NCBI RefSeq assembly: GCF_000963865.1
Contig: NZ_CP011071.1
Coordinates: 2,236,501 to 2,300,500, forward strand
Length of the DNA: 64,000 nt
Direction: 5' to 3'
From: Flagellimonas lutaonensis
Lineage (GTDB): Bacteria > Bacteroidota > Bacteroidia > Flavobacteriales > Flavobacteriaceae
In this document: positions 61,744 to 64,000 of the stretch, one piece after another
Layout of the letters: every line of letters starts with the position of its first letter
Numbering within the stretch: position 1 is the stretch's first letter
Notes under the pieces: generated by a model
Databases searched by the model: none
What the model saw: the letters and a program-made list of their open reading frames with translations, nothing else
What the model was told of the DNA's origin: nothing
Made by a program: the position numbers and the translations under genes

Positions 61744-64000
61744 ATGATGAAATTCAAGTACTATTTTGCTTCTGTTTTATTTCTTTTTGCGGCCACTTTG
61801 GTTGCCCAAGAAGAGGAGAAGAAAGAAGAACGAAAACCGGGTCATTACAACCAGAGCAGGTTTAAACAGCTCTATGAAGAGTTTTCGACCCCGAATACCT
61901 ATCGCTCGGCAACGGGCAAACCCGGCCCGGATTATTACCAAAACCAGGCCGATTATGTAATGGACATCGAGCTCGATGACAAAAACGCCAAGATTTATGG
62001 TGAAGAAACCATTACCTACCACAACAATTCGCCAGATGACCTTGAGTTTCTTTGGGTGCAGCTAGACCAGAACGTACGGGCCAAAGACTCAAAATCGCCT
62101 CTCAGAAATGGTGGAGGGGTGCCATTGGCCTACAGAACCAGCTCATTTGCCAGTGAGTATATGACCGAGCCTTTTGATGGTGGTTTCAACATCGAATATG
62201 TCAAAGATGCCAATGGCAGGCCGTTGCCATATACCATAAACCAAACCATGATGCGGGTCGATATTCCCCAACCATTGAAAAGCGGTGAAAAGGTTTCATT
62301 TTCCATCAAATGGTGGTACAACATTCCTGACCATACGGTAAACCGCGCGCGTTCGGGCTACGAATATTTTCCAAAGGACGGCAATCGGGCCTATGTGATT
62401 GCCCAGTTCTTTCCAAGAATGGCCGTTTACAACGATGTGGAAGGATGGCAGAACCACCAGTTCTGGGGCAGTGGCGAGTTTGCACTGCCGTTCGGCAATT
62501 ACGAGGTGAACATCACCGTGCCCGCAGATCACGTGCTGGATGCCACCGGCGTACTGCAGAACCGTAAAGAGGTATACACCAAAGAAATGATGAAGCGTTA
62601 CGAGCAGGCCAAGAAGTCTTATGACAAGCCGGTACTCATCGTAACGCAAGCAGAAGCAGAAGCAGCCGAAAAAGACTTCTCTGAGAAGAAAAAGACATGG
62701 AAGTTCAAGACCGAGCCTGGCAAAATGGTGCGGGACTTTGGCTTTGCCACTTCCCGAAAGTTTATTGTGGACATGCAAGCCGTCAAAATTGGCGGTAGAG
62801 ACGTTATGGCTGTTTCTATGTACCCAAAAGAGGGCAACCCATTGTGGGAAGAGTATTCGACGAAAGCAGTGGTACAGACCTTGAAGACGTATTCGAAGCA
62901 CACCTTTGACTACCCGTACCACAAGGCCATTTCGGTACACGCCAAGAACCAGGGCATGGAGTACCCGATGATTTGTTGGAACTACGGGCGCCCCAATGAA
63001 GATGGTACCTATTCCGATAGGGTAAAATATGGCATGATCAGCGTGATCATCCACGAGGTTGGGCACAACTTCTTCCCGATGATTGTAAATTCTGATGAGC
63101 GCCAGTGGGGCTGGATGGACGAAGGCCTCGATACCTTTATGCAGTATTTGGCAGAGCAAGAGTTTGGCAAGAACTTCCCAGAGGCCATTGCCCCTAACGA
63201 GAGATATCCCTCAAGAAGAGGAGATCCCGCCAAGATTGTGCCTTACATGGCGGGCGACCAAGAGTACCTGTCGCCCATTATGTCGAACCCAGAGAACGTT
63301 TACCAATTGGGCCCGAATGCCTACGGTAAACCGGCTACTGCACTGAACATCTTGCGCGAGACCGTTATGGGAAAAGAATTGTTCGACCATGCATTCAAAA
63401 CATACGCCCAGCGTTGGAAATTCAAGCATCCGACCCCGGAAGATTTCTTTAGAACGATGGAAGATGCTTCTGCCGTTGACCTTGATTGGTTCTGGAGAAG
63501 CTGGTTCTATACCACCGATTATGTGGATATAGGGGTGAAAGAGGTAAAGAAATACTATGTTACAAACAAGCCTACCAAAGAAATGCAAGAATACATGGCC
63601 GCCCGTAACTTGACGGAAGCCGATTTGCCACCTTTGGTGTACTTGGCTGAGGAAGATAGCGAGGACTATAATGAAGAATTGAAGGGCAAACTGCCTTCAG
63701 AGACCTCACAGACCTTGAAAGAGTTTATGATGGACAATATGACTGCCGAAGAAAGGGCCAAAGTCAAAGAACCCAAGTATATTTATGAGGTAACGTTTGA
63801 CAAGCCAGGTGGCATACCCATGCCTTTGATCGTAGAATATACCTATGCCGATGGCAGCAAGGAAAACGTAACCTATCCTCCTGAGATTTGGAGAAAGAAC
63901 GATGCTGAGGTAAAAAGGGTCGTTTCTTCTGATAAAGAATTGGTGGGCATTGTTGTAGATCCCAAGCTTGAAACAGCTGATATCGACACCACTAACAATG
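61744..64000 (+). CDS. M1-family metallopeptidase (3' partial)
   Basis: At least 752 residues of an exported aminopeptidase-like enzyme; the reading frame runs off the window. A signal peptide (KFYYFASVLFLFAATLVAQ-like, residues 2-22) is followed by the M1 beta saddle. The substrate-exopeptidase motif corresponds to GMEYPMICWNYG, and the zinc site is HEVGHNFFPMIVNSDERQWG with the third ligand in WMDEGLDTF, the correct spacing. The C-terminal region has begun (FKHPTPEDFFRTMEDASA). An ATG at 61747 is an equal alternative start. Confidence 0.93.
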   Translation, partial: MMKFKYYFASVLFLFAATLVAQEEEKKEERKPGHYNQSRFKQLYEEFSTPNTYRSATGKPGPDYYQNQADYVMDIELDDKNAKIYGEETITYHNNSPDDLEFLWVQLDQNVRAKDSKSPLRNGGGVPLAYRTSSFASEYMTEPFDGGFNIEYVKDANGRPLPYTINQTMMRVDIPQPLKSGEKVSFSIKWWYNIPDHTVNRARSGYEYFPKDGNRAYVIAQFFPRMAVYNDVEGWQNHQFWGSGEFALPFGNYEVNITVPADHVLDATGVLQNRKEVYTKEMMKRYEQAKKSYDKPVLIVTQAEAEAAEKDFSEKKKTWKFKTEPGKMVRDFGFATSRKFIVDMQAVKIGGRDVMAVSMYPKEGNPLWEEYSTKAVVQTLKTYSKHTFDYPYHKAISVHAKNQGMEYPMICWNYGRPNEDGTYSDRVKYGMISVIIHEVGHNFFPMIVNSDERQWGWMDEGLDTFMQYLAEQEFGKNFPEAIAPNERYPSRRGDPAKIVPYMAGDQEYLSPIMSNPENVYQLGPNAYGKPATALNILRETVMGKELFDHAFKTYAQRWKFKHPTPEDFFRTMEDASAVDLDWFWRSWFYTTDYVDIGVKEVKKYYVTNKPTKEMQEYMAARNLTEADLPPLVYLAEEDSEDYNEELKGKLPSETSQTLKEFMMDNMTAEERAKVKEPKYIYEVTFDKPGGIPMPLIVEYTYADGSKENVTYPPEIWRKNDAEVKRVVSSDKELVGIVVDPKLETADIDTTNN

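Noticed and set aside
62296-63159. 287-codon minus-strand open frame near the right end
   Set aside because: It lies wholly inside the M1 peptidase gene, whose zinc motif and continuous frame are clear; the antisense translation is unlike any family.

Overview
The window is about 64 kb of chromosome from a member of the Bacteroidota, most likely a marine Flavobacteriaceae (Muricauda/Maribacter-like; the genus is a guess). The evidence is the dcw gene order with a very long FtsZ linker ending in RSNNSFLHDNVD, type IX secretion (T9SS) components (PorT, plug protein, type B C-terminal domain), a TamA-like lipoprotein (TamL), a primary sigma factor of only 287 residues, Bacteroidota -7 boxes (TAnnTTTG) before many genes, and a complete Na+-pumping NADH:quinone reductase. 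No CRISPR array, prophage or insertion sequence was seen.

Layout. 1-9.9 kb: cell-wall/division cluster mraY(partial)-murD-ftsW-murG-murC-ftsQ-ftsA-ftsZ, tightly packed on + and closed by a terminator. 10-11 kb: a GatB/YqeY protein, then a small GIY-YIG nuclease gene lodged in a tRNA-Arg(TCG) gene; this is the most unusual locus here. 11-25.8 kb: mostly housekeeping genes on - (ypdA, rpe, a metalloprotease, sigma factor, pnp, rpsO, accD, fbaA, tamL, porT, menG) with a lipoprotein and an rRNA methyltransferase on +. 26-28.8 kb: trkA-trkH potassium uptake. 28.9-40.2 kb: an aminotransferase, a fatty-acid desaturase, rsmG, a DinB-like protein, a Na/Pi transporter flanked by 11-bp repeats that look like Pho boxes, pruA, a frameshifted four-helix-bundle gene, apaG, a DUF3667 protein and a T9SS plug protein. 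40.3-47.9 kb: nqrABCDEF, a terminator, an unknown 122-residue gene and apbE, whose product attaches FMN to NqrB/NqrC. 47.9-53.6 kb: a methyltransferase, map, gpmI, an ankyrin protein, a small membrane protein, and M48 and M15 peptidases. 53.7-59.2 kb: a type B T9SS cargo behind a 1436-residue surface protein with a recent GC-rich array of 93-residue repeats. 59.4-64 kb: two tandem CarboxypepD_reg-like proteins, a DUF6702 protein and an M1 aminopeptidase cut by the window edge.

How it works together: envelope biogenesis dominates (peptidoglycan synthesis and division, outer-membrane assembly by TamL, T9SS export, surface proteins and envelope peptidases). It is accompanied by Na+-based bioenergetics (NQR, Na/Pi symport) and K+ uptake, as expected for a marine bacterium.
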